Source: Labilithrix sp.
GTDB lineage: Bacteria; Myxococcota_A; Polyangia; Polyangiales; Polyangiaceae
Length of the DNA: 64,000 nucleotides
Assembly (NCBI GenBank): GCA_019637175.1
Contig: JAHBWD010000018.1
Span: 62,001-126,000 of the forward strand
Direction: 5' to 3'
Shown one piece after another: positions 1 through 9,254 of the stretch. The notes beneath the pieces were generated by a model that searched no databases, was not told the DNA's origin, and saw only the letters and a list, made by a program, of their open reading frames with translations. A program made the position numbers and the translations under genes. Each line of letters begins with the position of its first letter. Position 1 is the first letter of the stretch.

Positions 1-1
1 C

Positions 2-427
2 GCGCTCGTCTACGCGTGCCCCGGCCTCGAGAAGAAGCGCGCCGACGTCGCGTGGACGGGCGTGCTCGGCGACGCGGCGGAAGAGGCGTGGCGCGGCGCG
101 GTCGAGCAGGTCTTCTTCGGCGCGCGCACGTTGGAGAACGAGGTGGTGTTCTTCCACGCGACGAGCCGGACGCTCGTGTGCGCCGACGCCGTCTTCAACC
201 TCGCCGAGCATCCGTCACGCGTGACCCGCGCGGTCGCGCTTCTCCTCGGCAACCGCCGCCCGGGCGCGACGCTCCTCGAGCGCGTGATGATGAGAGATAG
301 AGAGAGCGCGCGCGCGCAGATCGATCGAATGCTCGCGTGGGACTTCGATCGGATCCTCTTGGCGCACGGCGCGCCGATCGCGAGCGGCGGCCGCGACGTC
401 TTGCGAAGCGCGTACGCCTGGCTCTGA
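2..427 (+). CDS. DUF4336-family protein, C-terminal part (cut by window edge)
   Basis: The reading frame is open from base 2, so the gene starts before the window and only its last 141 codons are visible. The fragment opens with a CPGLEKKRADVAWTGVLGD stretch and later shows a hydrophobic core (VVFFHATSRTLVCADAVFNL) and the terminal LLAHGAP. This layout is typical of DUF4336, a family related to metallo-beta-lactamase folds whose biochemical role is unknown. The metal-ligand half of the fold would lie upstream. A short inverted repeat follows the stop. Family assignment is by motif recognition only. Confidence 0.7.
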   Translation, partial: ALVYACPGLEKKRADVAWTGVLGDAAEEAWRGAVEQVFFGARTLENEVVFFHATSRTLVCADAVFNLAEHPSRVTRAVALLLGNRRPGATLLERVMMRDRESARAQIDRMLAWDFDRILLAHGAPIASGGRDVLRSAYAWL

Positions 428-459
428 CGGGTCAGAAAATGCATGTTGCAGAACGCGCC

Positions 460-475
460 GTCGGCCCTGGCCGAC
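460..475. other. Perfect 7-bp inverted repeat between genes
   Basis: GTCGGCC-CT-GGCCGAC lies 33 bases after the stop at 427 and about 70 bases before the antiporter start. It has no T-run, so it is not a convincing intrinsic terminator. It could be a small stem or a protein-binding palindrome. GC-rich DNA makes such repeats fairly common. Confidence 0.3.
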
Positions 476-547
476 AGTCGAGGCATTGTTCCTCGCTCGA
501 TGTTTTTGAGGCGCGCACCGTTGGAGCTCCAAGTTATTCCTTCGTGA

Positions 548-2647
548 ATGGAGAGCGCTCACGCGTTCCTCGCCACCCTCGCCATCGTGCTCGGCGTGGC
601 GGCGATCACCACCATCGTCTTCCAGCGACTGCGCCAGCCGGTCGTCCTCGGCTACATCATCGCCGGCTTGTTGGTCGGGCCGCACGTTCCGTTGCCGATC
701 CATGCCGATCCGCAGACGGTCCACACGCTCTCCGAGCTCGGCGTGATCCTCCTCATGTTCGCGATCGGCCTCGAGCTGAACGTCGACAAGCTCGTTCGCG
801 TCGCTCCCACCGCCGGCGTGATCGCGGTCCTCCAAGTCGCCCTCATGATGGCGGCGGGCTTCGCCGTGGGACGCGCCTTCGATTGGACCGTGCAAGAGAG
901 CATCTACGCAGGCGGCGCGATCGCGATCTCCAGCACGACGATCATCGCGAAGGTGTTCGACGAGATGAAGGTCGAGGCGAGGCTCCGAGAGATCGTCTAC
1001 GGCGTGCTCATCATCGAAGACATCCTCGCGATCCTCCTGCTCGCGACGATGAGCACCATTTCGAGCGGCAAGGGCCTCGACGCGATGACCCTCGCCACGA
1101 CGACGGGCAAGCTCCTCGCCTTCCTCGTCGGCATGGTCGTCATCGGCTTGCTCGTCGTTCCGCGCCTCATGCGATGGGTCGTTCGTCTCGATCGCCCCGA
1201 GACCACGCTCGTCGCGAGCGTCGGCATCTGCTTCGGCCTCGCGTCCGCGTGCGCCGCGTTCCACTACTCGGTCGCGCTCGGCGCGTTCGTCGCCGGCGTT
1301 CTCATCTCGGAGTCGGGCGAAGGCCACACGGTGGAGCACCTGCTCATCCCCGTGCGCGACATGTTCGCCGCGATCTTCTTCGTGTCGGTCGGCATGCTCA
1401 TCGATCCGAAGCTCGTCGCCGAGAACTGGCTCGCCGTCGTCGTCCTCTCCGTCGTCGTCATCGTCGGCAAGATCCTGGGCGTCGCGCTCGGCGGCGTGGT
1501 GAGCGGCTGCGGCCTGCGCACGTCCGTCCGGGCGGGCATGAGCCTGTCGCAGATCGGCGAGTTCTCCTTCATCATCGTCGGCCTCGGGCTCCAGCTCGGC
1601 GCGACGCGGCCGTTCCTCTATCCCGTCGCGGTCGCGGTGTCGGCGATCACGACGCTCACGACGCCGGCGCTCGTCCGCCGCTCCGACGCGACCGCGCTCG
1701 CGATCGAGCGGCGACTTCCGCGCAACGTCGTCTCGTTCATCACGCTCTACAGCGCGTGGCTCGAGCGTGTGCGCGCGGCGCCGACTTCTTCGACGACGAG
1801 CGCGCGCGTGCGGCGACAGGTCTTGCTCCTCTTGCTCGACGCCGGAGCGATCGTCGGACTGCTGCTCGGCGGCGCGCTCCTCCACAAGCGCGCCGAGGAG
1901 GCGCTGGCGACGCGCTTCGGCGTCGGCGAGGTCGTCTCCCAGGCCATCTTCGTCGGTGGCGCGGCGCTCATCGGGCTGCCCTTTCTGCTCGGCGTCGTGC
2001 GGCTCACGCGCGCGATCGGGCTCTCCGTCGTCGGGCTCGGGCAGACGAAGAAGAAGAGCGAGCCGGCGACGTCGGGCTCGATCGCGATCGCGGTCCAGCT
2101 CGGCCTCCTCACCGCCGTGGGCGCGGCGTGCATCGTCGTGGTCGAGCCGTTCGTCCCCGCGGGCGTCGGCGCTCTCCTGCTCACCGCGCTGGTCGCCGCC
2201 GCGATCTTCGCGTTCTGGCGCAACGCGAAGCAGTTCGACGTCGAGGTGCAGGCCGGAGGCGCCGTCGTCGTCGCGGTGCTGCGATCGAAGCTGCGTCCAC
2301 ACGACGACGACGGAGAGGAGCACGACGAAGTCGCGGAGAGAGCCGCGGTCGAGAGCGAGCTCGCCGACGACGTCGCCGCGTTTCTGCCGGGCCTCGGCGC
2401 GCCGAAGCTGTTCCGCGTCGAGGCGGAGAGCTCCGTCGCGGGGCGAACGCTCGGCGAGATCGATCTCCGATCGAAGACCGGCGCCGCGGTGCTCGCCCTC
2501 GTTCGCGACGGGAAGGCCATCATGCTCCCCGACACGTCGGAGCGCCTGGACGTGGGCGTGATCGTCGCGACCGTCGGATCGGACGAGGCGCTCGCGAGCG
2601 CGAAGGCGCTCCTCTGCGCGGCGGAGGGCGCGGCGCGTGCGACCTAG
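548..2647 (+). CDS. CPA2-family monovalent cation:proton antiporter with C-terminal TrkA-C-like domain
   Basis: This 699-residue inner-membrane protein begins with hydrophobic helices and the family hallmark QPVVLGYIIAGLLVGP (residues ~29-44). The KefB/GerN-like pattern of about a dozen helices runs to roughly residue 395, with SQIGEFSFIIVGLGLQLG near residue 335. A second cluster of four hydrophobic segments (~420-560) follows, then a soluble tail (~600-695) ending in a TrkA-C (RCK-C)-like ligand domain (AESSVAGRTLGEIDLRSKTGAAVLALVRDG). The complete NAD-binding RCK-N domain of KefB/KefC is not evident. The likely role is K+ or Na+/H+ exchange, gated by a ligand bound at the tail. The ATG at 548 directly precedes the first helix. 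The 3' end overlaps the universal stress protein gene by 11 bp, implying coupled expression. Confidence 0.88.
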   Translation: MESAHAFLATLAIVLGVAAITTIVFQRLRQPVVLGYIIAGLLVGPHVPLPIHADPQTVHTLSELGVILLMFAIGLELNVDKLVRVAPTAGVIAVLQVALMMAAGFAVGRAFDWTVQESIYAGGAIAISSTTIIAKVFDEMKVEARLREIVYGVLIIEDILAILLLATMSTISSGKGLDAMTLATTTGKLLAFLVGMVVIGLLVVPRLMRWVVRLDRPETTLVASVGICFGLASACAAFHYSVALGAFVAGVLISESGEGHTVEHLLIPVRDMFAAIFFVSVGMLIDPKLVAENWLAVVVLSVVVIVGKILGVALGGVVSGCGLRTSVRAGMSLSQIGEFSFIIVGLGLQLGATRPFLYPVAVAVSAITTLTTPALVRRSDATALAIERRLPRNVVSFITLYSAWLERVRAAPTSSTTSARVRRQVLLLLLDAGAIVGLLLGGALLHKRAEEALATRFGVGEVVSQAIFVGGAALIGLPFLLGVVRLTRAIGLSVVGLGQTKKKSEPATSGSIAIAVQLGLLTAVGAACIVVVEPFVPAGVGALLLTALVAAAIFAFWRNAKQFDVEVQAGGAVVVAVLRSKLRPHDDDGEEHDEVAERAAVESELADDVAAFLPGLGAPKLFRVEAESSVAGRTLGEIDLRSKTGAAVLALVRDGKAIMLPDTSERLDVGVIVATVGSDEALASAKALLCAAEGAARAT

Positions 2648-3473
2648 AGCAGCGGTGGTCGTCGGCACCGATCTGTCGGCGGGCGCCGCGCGCGCCGTCG
2701 CGCGCTCGGCGACGATCGCCCGCGAGCGCAGCGCGACGTTACACGTCGTCCACGCGACGAGCCGCTTGCCGCGCGCCCTCGCGCGCCAGCTCGACACCGA
2801 CGAAGCGGCGACCGCGCGCAAGGCGCTCGACGTGATGGTCGCCGATCTGCGCGCCGGAGGAACGGCGGCGGTCGCGCACACCGTCGCAGGCGGCGCCGCG
2901 CCCGTCCTGCGCAAGAGAGCGCGAGAGGTCGACGCTCGCGTCATCGTCGTGGGAAGCCGAGGTCGCACGCTCTCCGACGCGCTCATCGGCTCGACGGCGG
3001 AGCGCGTCGTCGACGTCGGCGGCGCGCCCGTGCTGTTGGCCCGCGAGCCGAGCGCACGTCGCTACCGCAACGTCGTCGTCGCGATCGACGAGGAGTCGGA
3101 CGTCCGGCGCGCCGTCGACGCCGCGACCTTCGTGGGGAACGGCGCGGAGCTCTCGCTCCTGCACGCCTACGAGTGCCCGTTCGAGAGCAGGCTCCACCTC
3201 CACGGCGCGGGCCACTCGGTCTTGCGTGACTATCGCGAACAGTGCCGCGCCGTCGCGCTCGAGGAGCTCACGCCGCGAGTCGCGGCCGCCGGCCTCTCTC
3301 CGAGCGCGTTGCAGCTCACCCGCGGCAACCGCCACCGCGTGCTCGCGCACGCCGCGAAGAGTCGCACGCTCCTCGTGATCATTCGGAAGAGCTCTGCGGC
3401 GCGTCGCCTCTTGCTGGGGAGCATGAGCCGCTGGGTCATCGAGCACACGACGACCGACGTGCTCCTCGTCTGA
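2637..3473 (+). CDS. Universal stress protein, tandem UspA domains
   Basis: The protein has 278 residues and two UspA-like halves (~5-140 and ~143-278). The first half keeps a nucleotide-loop-like GSRGRTLSDALIGS, one residue shorter than the usual G-x2-G-x9-G-S/T. In the second half the matching loop is degenerate (IIRKSSAARRLLLGS), so only one ATP site may work. The GTG start at 2637 lies inside the antiporter gene, giving an 11-bp overlap. Pairing of Usp proteins with cation transporters is common and suggests Usp modulates the transporter or follows its stress response. The function is inferred from family and context. Confidence 0.85.
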   Translation: MRPRAAVVVGTDLSAGAARAVARSATIARERSATLHVVHATSRLPRALARQLDTDEAATARKALDVMVADLRAGGTAAVAHTVAGGAAPVLRKRAREVDARVIVVGSRGRTLSDALIGSTAERVVDVGGAPVLLAREPSARRYRNVVVAIDEESDVRRAVDAATFVGNGAELSLLHAYECPFESRLHLHGAGHSVLRDYREQCRAVALEELTPRVAAAGLSPSALQLTRGNRHRVLAHAAKSRTLLVIIRKSSAARRLLLGSMSRWVIEHTTTDVLLV

Positions 3474-3495
3474 TTCGTCCGCTGCTCGTGCGCGG

Positions 3496-6495
3496 TTACT
3501 GCCGCACGAACACGAACGGGATCTGCACGTGCTTCACTTCGCCCGGCGGAGGGAACGACCACGTTCGGAGCTGTTGCTCGATGCACTTCGCGACCGTCGG
3601 GTTGTCGCCCGAGGTCGTGACGCTCTGCACCTGGCCCGAAGGCGCGATCGTGAGCGACGCGGTGACCTTCGTGCTCGCCGCGGTGTTGCCGCCGCGATCG
3701 AGGCACGTTCGCTTCACGCCCGCCTTGCGCGAGTTGATCACGCGCTCGACCGCGCCCTGATCGAACGTGCCCGCGCCCGCCGACGGCCCGGGGCCGCCGG
3801 TGTCGAGCTTCGGCACGCTCGGGCCGCCGGTCAAGTCCATCGGAAGAGGCACGAGCTGGTTCTGCGAGCCGGTGAGGCCCTTGAGATCCGCGGCCGCTTT
3901 CTGCGCGTTGTCGAGGCTCGTCGCGCTCGCCACCTTCTTCAGGGTCGCCTCGACGTTCGCCGCGCGCTCGTCGGAGGCCTTCTTCTGGAGATCGGCGAGG
4001 AGCTTCGCCGTCGCGGCGGCCTCGCCCGCGTTCTCCTCCGCCTGCTGCTTGAGCGTCTTCACCTCGGCGAGCGCCGCGGCGAGCGCGTCGGCGTCGCTTC
4101 GCGCCTGCGCCGCTCGCGCGCTGCTCTCGCGCGCATAGAAGAGGGAGCCGCCGACGATGAGCGCGACGACGAGGAGGACGAGCCCCCAGAACGCGTACTG
4201 CGACTTCTGCTCTTCGCGGAAGCTGCGCGTGAGGAACGCCTGCGCGTCGTCGCCGAGCTTCACGCGACCGCTCTTCCACAGCTCGATGGCGGCGGCGAGC
4301 CGGCCCTTGCGCCATAGCTCGGCCACGTCTCGCGACTCGCTCCATCGCGCGGCGTCGCGCTCGAGGTGGGCGAGGAGCTGCCGATCGTCGCGCGCCTCGG
4401 CGATCCATCCGCGCACGAGTCCCCACTCACGGAGGATGGAGTCGTGCACGAAGGTCACGCCCTCCTTCTCCTCGCTCACGAGGCGCGCGCTCATCAGCGC
4501 GCGCACCACCTGCTTCGCCGGATCGCCGAAGCGCTCCACGAGAACCTTCTGTCGCACGTGCGCGCGCGCCCCTTCGGGCGTGGTCATCGCGAGGATCACG
4601 TCGCGCAGCGTCTCTTTGGGGATCTTCGGATCGGCGACGGCCGCGGCCGCGTGCTCCGAGAGCGCGCTCCCCATCCCTTCTTTGGCGTTGAACGCCGAGC
4701 GCGGAAGGGTCTTCTTCTTCGGGTCGCGCGCTGCCCACAGGCGCGTGAGCCCGAACTGCACGAGCGGCATGGCCGACTCGCGCGTCTCGATGTCCGCGAG
4801 CACGTCGCGCCGCAGCGCCTCGTCTTCGAATGCGTAGCCGAAGGCCTCGAGCGATTGATCGAGCACCTCCTCCCACCCCGCGGCCGAGAGCGGGCCGATC
4901 GGCTGCATGCCCCGCGAGAGCGCGCGAGAGAAGTTCGGATCGACGGCGAGCACGCCGTCGAGGAGATCGCGCCGCGCGGCAACGATGACGCGCAAGCCCG
5001 CGGGCGCGTCGGCGAGGCGCGCGAGGAGATCGAGCGCGTCGAGCCTGTCTTGATCGCGCTTCGCGTCGTGGAGCGTGACGATCTCCTCGAGCTGGTCGAC
5101 GAGGATGACGATGCCTTCGCCCTTGGCGTCGACGTTGGCCGCGAGCTGCTCGGCGATCGCCTCCGGGTGATCGCCGAGCGGCGCCCCGAGCAGCTTCGAG
5201 AGCGCGCCGTAGAGCGCGCCGCGGAGATCGCTCCCCGGCGTCACGAGCACGCTTCGATATCGCGAGGGCCACCCGCCGAGCGCACCTTCCTCGATCGCGG
5301 GCACGACGCCCGCCCGCGTGATGCTGCTCTTGCCCGTCCCCGAGAGACCCACGATGCCGACGAGCCCGCGCGTCCGCGCGAGCTCGATGACGCCGGCGAT
5401 CTCCGCCGAGCGTCCGAAGAAGACGTCGCGATCCGAGGCCTCGTAGCGATCGAGCCCGGGGAACGGTCCGCGCTCTTCGGAGGGAAGCGCGCGCTCGCGC
5501 CCCGCGAGCGCGCTGCGGATGCGCTCGAGCGAACGCACGACGACGTCCGCCGAGCGCGGCCGGCCTTCGCGCGTCGACGAAACGAGCGCGTCGACGAGCT
5601 TCGCGAGCGCGGCCGGCGTCGACGGCGCGACCTCCGCGAGCGGAGCCGCCGGCGCGTCGCCGAGGAGCACCTTCGCGTCGACGGCCTTCTCGCCTCGCTT
5701 CTTCGCCGTCGCGAGCGCAGGAACGTCGCCGGCGATGCACTGGTAGAGCGTCGCGCCGAGCGAATAGAGATCGCTCGTCGAGCTCGGCGGCGTCATCGTT
5801 CGAAGGCAGATGGGATCGATGTATCCGATGGTCCCCGTGATCGGCGCATCGCTCTCGCCCGACTTGTCGAGCGTCGACGCCTTCCTGCCGATCGAGTCGG
5901 GCGAAAGATCTTCGAGCGCGAGGCCGGCGCGCTCGCCGGGGAAGATCGTGTGGCGGAGCGACGCGGCGATGCCGAAGTTGATCAGCTTGTGCGTGCCGTC
6001 GGTGCGCATGACGTTCGACGGCTTGACGTTGCAGTGCACGACCTTCGCTTCGTGCGCAGCCGCGAGCGCCGACGCGATGCTGATGCCGACCTCGACGGCG
6101 AGCGGCACGCGCTTCGCGTCGCCCGGCGGCAGCTCGGCGAGCTCGCGGTCGAGGCTGATGCCCGCGGCGAACTCCATCACGAGCCCCATGAGCCCGCGCC
6201 TCGGATCGGTCGTCAGCGTGTGGAAGCGAATGACGTTCGGGTGCTGCACGCGGCAGAGCGTGCGCGCCTCGGCGACGACGCGCTCCTGCCATCCGTCGGC
6301 GTCCTTGGTCTTGCCGATGTCGAAGACCTTGAGCGCGACCTCGCGGAGACCGAGGCCTGCGTGTTCTTCGACCGCCTTGAAGACGGGCGCCGATCCGGCT
6401 TTGTCGAGCAGCTCCTTGCACCGATACGGTCCGAGGCGGCGCGCGTCGGTCGGAGCAGCCAGGAATTCGCGGATCGCGGGGCTGAAGTCGGCCAT
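3496..6495 (-). CDS. Pseudokinase-STAND ATPase-transmembrane-AgmX/PglI-like domain protein
   Basis: This is a 999-residue multidomain signalling protein. Residues ~20-330 form a Hanks-type kinase fold that keeps the VALK lysine (K56) but has lost catalytic residues: HRD reads HCN (154-156), DFG reads NFG (173-175), and APE reads IDP. An nSTAND-type ATPase follows: FFGRSAEI, Walker A GLSGTGKSS (~383-391) and Walker B ILVDQLEE (~464-471). A single membrane helix lies at ~767-788, then an Ala/Glu/Lys-rich coiled coil (~790-875), a Gly/Pro linker, and a C-terminal ~90-residue domain with the SLTIAPSGQV and RTWSFPPP patterns of AgmX/PglI/TonB-C-like proteins. The ATG at 6495 is chosen because the kinase homology begins there, and the open frame upstream would run into the divergent gene. 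It probably transmits a signal across the inner membrane without phosphotransfer. Confidence 0.85.
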   Translation of the reverse strand: MADFSPAIREFLAAPTDARRLGPYRCKELLDKAGSAPVFKAVEEHAGLGLREVALKVFDIGKTKDADGWQERVVAEARTLCRVQHPNVIRFHTLTTDPRRGLMGLVMEFAAGISLDRELAELPPGDAKRVPLAVEVGISIASALAAAHEAKVVHCNVKPSNVMRTDGTHKLINFGIAASLRHTIFPGERAGLALEDLSPDSIGRKASTLDKSGESDAPITGTIGYIDPICLRTMTPPSSTSDLYSLGATLYQCIAGDVPALATAKKRGEKAVDAKVLLGDAPAAPLAEVAPSTPAALAKLVDALVSSTREGRPRSADVVVRSLERIRSALAGRERALPSEERGPFPGLDRYEASDRDVFFGRSAEIAGVIELARTRGLVGIVGLSGTGKSSITRAGVVPAIEEGALGGWPSRYRSVLVTPGSDLRGALYGALSKLLGAPLGDHPEAIAEQLAANVDAKGEGIVILVDQLEEIVTLHDAKRDQDRLDALDLLARLADAPAGLRVIVAARRDLLDGVLAVDPNFSRALSRGMQPIGPLSAAGWEEVLDQSLEAFGYAFEDEALRRDVLADIETRESAMPLVQFGLTRLWAARDPKKKTLPRSAFNAKEGMGSALSEHAAAAVADPKIPKETLRDVILAMTTPEGARAHVRQKVLVERFGDPAKQVVRALMSARLVSEEKEGVTFVHDSILREWGLVRGWIAEARDDRQLLAHLERDAARWSESRDVAELWRKGRLAAAIELWKSGRVKLGDDAQAFLTRSFREEQKSQYAFWGLVLLVVALIVGGSLFYARESSARAAQARSDADALAAALAEVKTLKQQAEENAGEAAATAKLLADLQKKASDERAANVEATLKKVASATSLDNAQKAAADLKGLTGSQNQLVPLPMDLTGGPSVPKLDTGGPGPSAGAGTFDQGAVERVINSRKAGVKRTCLDRGGNTAASTKVTASLTIAPSGQVQSVTTSGDNPTVAKCIEQQLRTWSFPPPGEVKHVQIPFVFVRQ

Positions 6496-6628
6496 GGATG
6501 GGGACGCTAACGTGAGGTAGGCAGGTGTGTCACGCGCTCGACATGAACGCGTGAGGGAGGATCCACGGATCGCGCGCGATCCCCGCCGGCTTCGCCATCC
6601 CCGCGCAAAGACTCTGCTTCGTGCGCGC

Positions 6629-7957
6629 ATGTTGCTTGCTCTGCAACAGGCCATGTTGACGCTCACCGACGTGACGGCGGATCCGACGGTCCGAGAGCGA
6701 TCGCGCCTTCCCCAGGCGTGGCTCGACGAAGCGACGCGCCTCGGCTTCGAGCACGTCGGATGGGCGTGCTCGATGCCCGCGACGGTTCCACCCGAGACCG
6801 ACGTCGACGAGATGCTCGTCATCAGCGCCGTGTTCGCGGATCGCGCCCGTCGATCGTTCTTGGAGCTCACGCGAGCGCGGCTCGTCGACGACCGATCGGT
6901 GCGCACGGTGTTCGACGACGGCACGATCCTCAGCACGAACACGAAGCCGAGCGCGCGACGCTGGTGGCTCTATCGTTGGGGGCTCGAGCACACGCCCGCG
7001 CGTCACCGCTACCGACTCTCGTTCGTCGACGCGACGTCGCTCGCGGAGCTCGTGACGCTCCACCTCGCTCGCGTGCGCGAGGAAGAGGCGCGCGGCGGCC
7101 GCGTCTTCGCGAACGGTGAGCTGCGTACGTACCTCGCGACGCGCCGGCGCTGGCGTGAGATCGCCGACGCGCGCATGAAGCGCCAGCAGAGCATCGCGAG
7201 CGCGATCGGCTTCGCGACGGTGATGCTCGCGGCGATCGGGGTTGGTCTCGTCGGGAAGCTCTTCGCGCCTTCGCTCGGAGAAGCGGCGGGCGTCGTGAGC
7301 TTCGTGGGGATGCTCCTCACGCTGCCGCTCGGGTTCGGCGCGTTCCTCTTCTCTCTCTACTTCGTCGCGCCGATCCTCGCCCGCGGCGCGCCGGCCCCGC
7401 CGCCGCGCCCCGCGCGCGAGCTGCTCGCGCTCGCCGACGCCGTCCGACGCGGCGAGCTGCCCCGCCGATCCACGAAGGAGGAAGAAGGGATCGCGCTCTC
7501 GCTCTCCCCCACCGCGCTCGCGCGCGCGCAGCGCATCGACCTCGTCGCGACCACCGCGAGCGCCGTCGTGCTGCCGGTCGCCGGTCTCCTCTCGCTCGCC
7601 GCGCTCGGCGCCGGCGGCACGTGGGTCGCGCTCGGAGCGGTCTTCAGCATCGACGGCGTCGTCGCGATCGTCATGAAGAAGACGCGCGCGGATCTGCTCC
7701 GCGAGAGGCTCGTTCCCGAGCTGGCGCGAGCGTCCGAGGCCTGCGCCTCCCCCGGAGCGTGCAGCAAGCTCTCACCCTATGTGATGGTCGCCCTCGGCGT
7801 CCTCAGCCTGGTCGCGGCGCGCGCGGCGCTCGCGCAGCCACGGCAGCCCGTCTCTCTCACGACCGTCGTCGAGTGGTGCGCGGTGCTCGCGTGGTTCGTG
7901 ATCCTCACGATCTCACGCACGAAGAAGCGTCACCGGCGGCTCGCGTCCGCCGGTTGA
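6629..7957 (+). CDS. Uncharacterised integral membrane protein
   Basis: I do not recognise this 442-residue protein. Its N-terminal ~180 residues are soluble and include WWLYRWGLEHTPARHRYRLS. A pair of helices follows (~190-215 and ~225-250, the second LTLPLGFGAFLFSLYFVAP), then a basic/acidic linker. A second helix pair (~310-350) and two more near the C-terminus end in a basic RTKKRHRR tail. This suggests six membrane spans in three pairs. The ATG at 6629 is preferred; a longer frame to 6527 begins with Arg-rich sequence that looks non-coding, and 6653 is an alternative. It is divergent from the pseudokinase gene, with about 130 bp between starts. Confidence 0.6.
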   Translation: MLLALQQAMLTLTDVTADPTVRERSRLPQAWLDEATRLGFEHVGWACSMPATVPPETDVDEMLVISAVFADRARRSFLELTRARLVDDRSVRTVFDDGTILSTNTKPSARRWWLYRWGLEHTPARHRYRLSFVDATSLAELVTLHLARVREEEARGGRVFANGELRTYLATRRRWREIADARMKRQQSIASAIGFATVMLAAIGVGLVGKLFAPSLGEAAGVVSFVGMLLTLPLGFGAFLFSLYFVAPILARGAPAPPPRPARELLALADAVRRGELPRRSTKEEEGIALSLSPTALARAQRIDLVATTASAVVLPVAGLLSLAALGAGGTWVALGAVFSIDGVVAIVMKKTRADLLRERLVPELARASEACASPGACSKLSPYVMVALGVLSLVAARAALAQPRQPVSLTTVVEWCAVLAWFVILTISRTKKRHRRLASAG

Positions 7958-8034
7958 GAGGGTCGAGAGAGAGCTCGAGCGTTCGCCGCGCTCGGGGTCA
8001 CGCTGGCGGTCGCGACCCGCCGGCTTCGAACGCG

Positions 8035-9252
8035 ATGGCGCCGCCATCGAAAACGGATACCGTCCTCCTCCGGATGCCGGGGGTCGGGGAGAAGCGCGAG
8101 GAGCACGCGTCGGCCGTGGACGCGCCGTTCCGCGCCGTCATCGAGGCGTCACCGATCCCGTTCGCGCTCAACGACGAGCACGCGAACATCACCTACCTCA
8201 ACCCCGAGTTCGTCAGGACGTTCGGGTACGCGCGCGAAGACATTCCGACGCTGGCAGACTGGTGGCCGCGCGCGTACCCCGACCCGGCCTATCGCGCCTG
8301 GGTGATCGCGGAGTGGAACGATCGCTTCGAGGAGGCGCAGCGCACCGGCCTCCCCTTCGCCCCGATGGAGCTCATCGTCTGCGGCGCCGACGGCTCGCCC
8401 CACGACGTGATCGCCTACGCGGCGTCGCTCGGCACGGCGATGTCGGGAACGCACCTCGTCGTGCTCTACGACATCACCAAGGAACGACGCCTCGCGGAGG
8501 AGCAGCGAAGGCTCCAGGATCACCTCTCGCAAGCGCAGCGGCTCGAATCGATCGGCCGCCTCGCCGGCGGCATCGCGCACGACTTCAACAACATGCTCGG
8601 CGTCATTCTCGGCCGGACGGAGATCGCGCTGAAACACGTCGACCCTTCCGGAGAGCTCCACGCGCACCTCGGCGAGATCAGAGACGCGGCGCGGCGCTCG
8701 GCCGAGCTCACGCGCCAGCTGCTCGCCTACGGCGGCCGGCAGAGCGGCGCTCCTCGCGTCATCGATCCGAACGAGGCGATCGAGGGCTCGATGCACGTCC
8801 TCCGCCTCATCGTCGGGGAGACCGTCACGCTCCGCTGGAGACCGCAGGACGACATCTGGCTCGTGAAGATCGATCTGGTGCAGCTCGATCAGATCCTCAC
8901 GAACTTGTGCGCGAACGCGCGTGACGCGATCGCCGATGCCGGCGAGGTCACGGTGCGTACCGAGAACGCGACGTTGAGCCACGGCGACTTCGCCGTGGGA
9001 GAGGGGCTCGCGCCGGGCGAATACATGGTCATCGAGGTCGCCGACGACGGCGCGGGCATCCAGCCCGATGTCCTCCGTCACCTCTTCGAGCCGTTCTTCA
9101 CCACCAAGCAGGCCGACAAGGGGCACGGCCTCGGCCTGTCGACGGTCTACGGCATCGCGCGGCAGAACGACGGCGGAGTCTCCGTCGCCTCGACCGTCGG
9201 CCGAGGCTCCGTCTTCAGGGTCTACCTCCCTCGCGCCGTTCCCGACCGCTGA
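8035..9252 (+). CDS. PAS-domain sensor histidine kinase
   Basis: The protein has 405 residues. A single PAS domain (~30-150, including NITYLNPEFVRTFGY) leads into the dimerisation/phosphoacceptor helix with the H-box GRLAGGIAHDFNNMLG (His near residue 182). The HATPase_c domain has the N-box NLCANARDAI, G1 DDGAGI, F-box LFEPFFTTK and G2 GHGLGLSTVYG. There are no membrane helices, so it is probably cytoplasmic, sensing by PAS. No receiver domain is fused and no response regulator lies next to it, so the partner is an orphan elsewhere. The ATG at 8035 gives a sensible N-terminus. The gene converges on the peptidase gene with only 2 bp between stops. Confidence 0.9.
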   Translation: MAPPSKTDTVLLRMPGVGEKREEHASAVDAPFRAVIEASPIPFALNDEHANITYLNPEFVRTFGYAREDIPTLADWWPRAYPDPAYRAWVIAEWNDRFEEAQRTGLPFAPMELIVCGADGSPHDVIAYAASLGTAMSGTHLVVLYDITKERRLAEEQRRLQDHLSQAQRLESIGRLAGGIAHDFNNMLGVILGRTEIALKHVDPSGELHAHLGEIRDAARRSAELTRQLLAYGGRQSGAPRVIDPNEAIEGSMHVLRLIVGETVTLRWRPQDDIWLVKIDLVQLDQILTNLCANARDAIADAGEVTVRTENATLSHGDFAVGEGLAPGEYMVIEVADDGAGIQPDVLRHLFEPFFTTKQADKGHGLGLSTVYGIARQNDGGVSVASTVGRGSVFRVYLPRAVPDR

Positions 9253-9254
9253 CT

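Noticed and set aside
215..2986. Long open frame of 923 codons on the minus strand opposite the antiporter and stress protein genes
   Set aside because: Its translation is Arg/Asp/Glu-rich with no domain and it mirrors real genes. It is an antisense shadow typical of GC-rich DNA.
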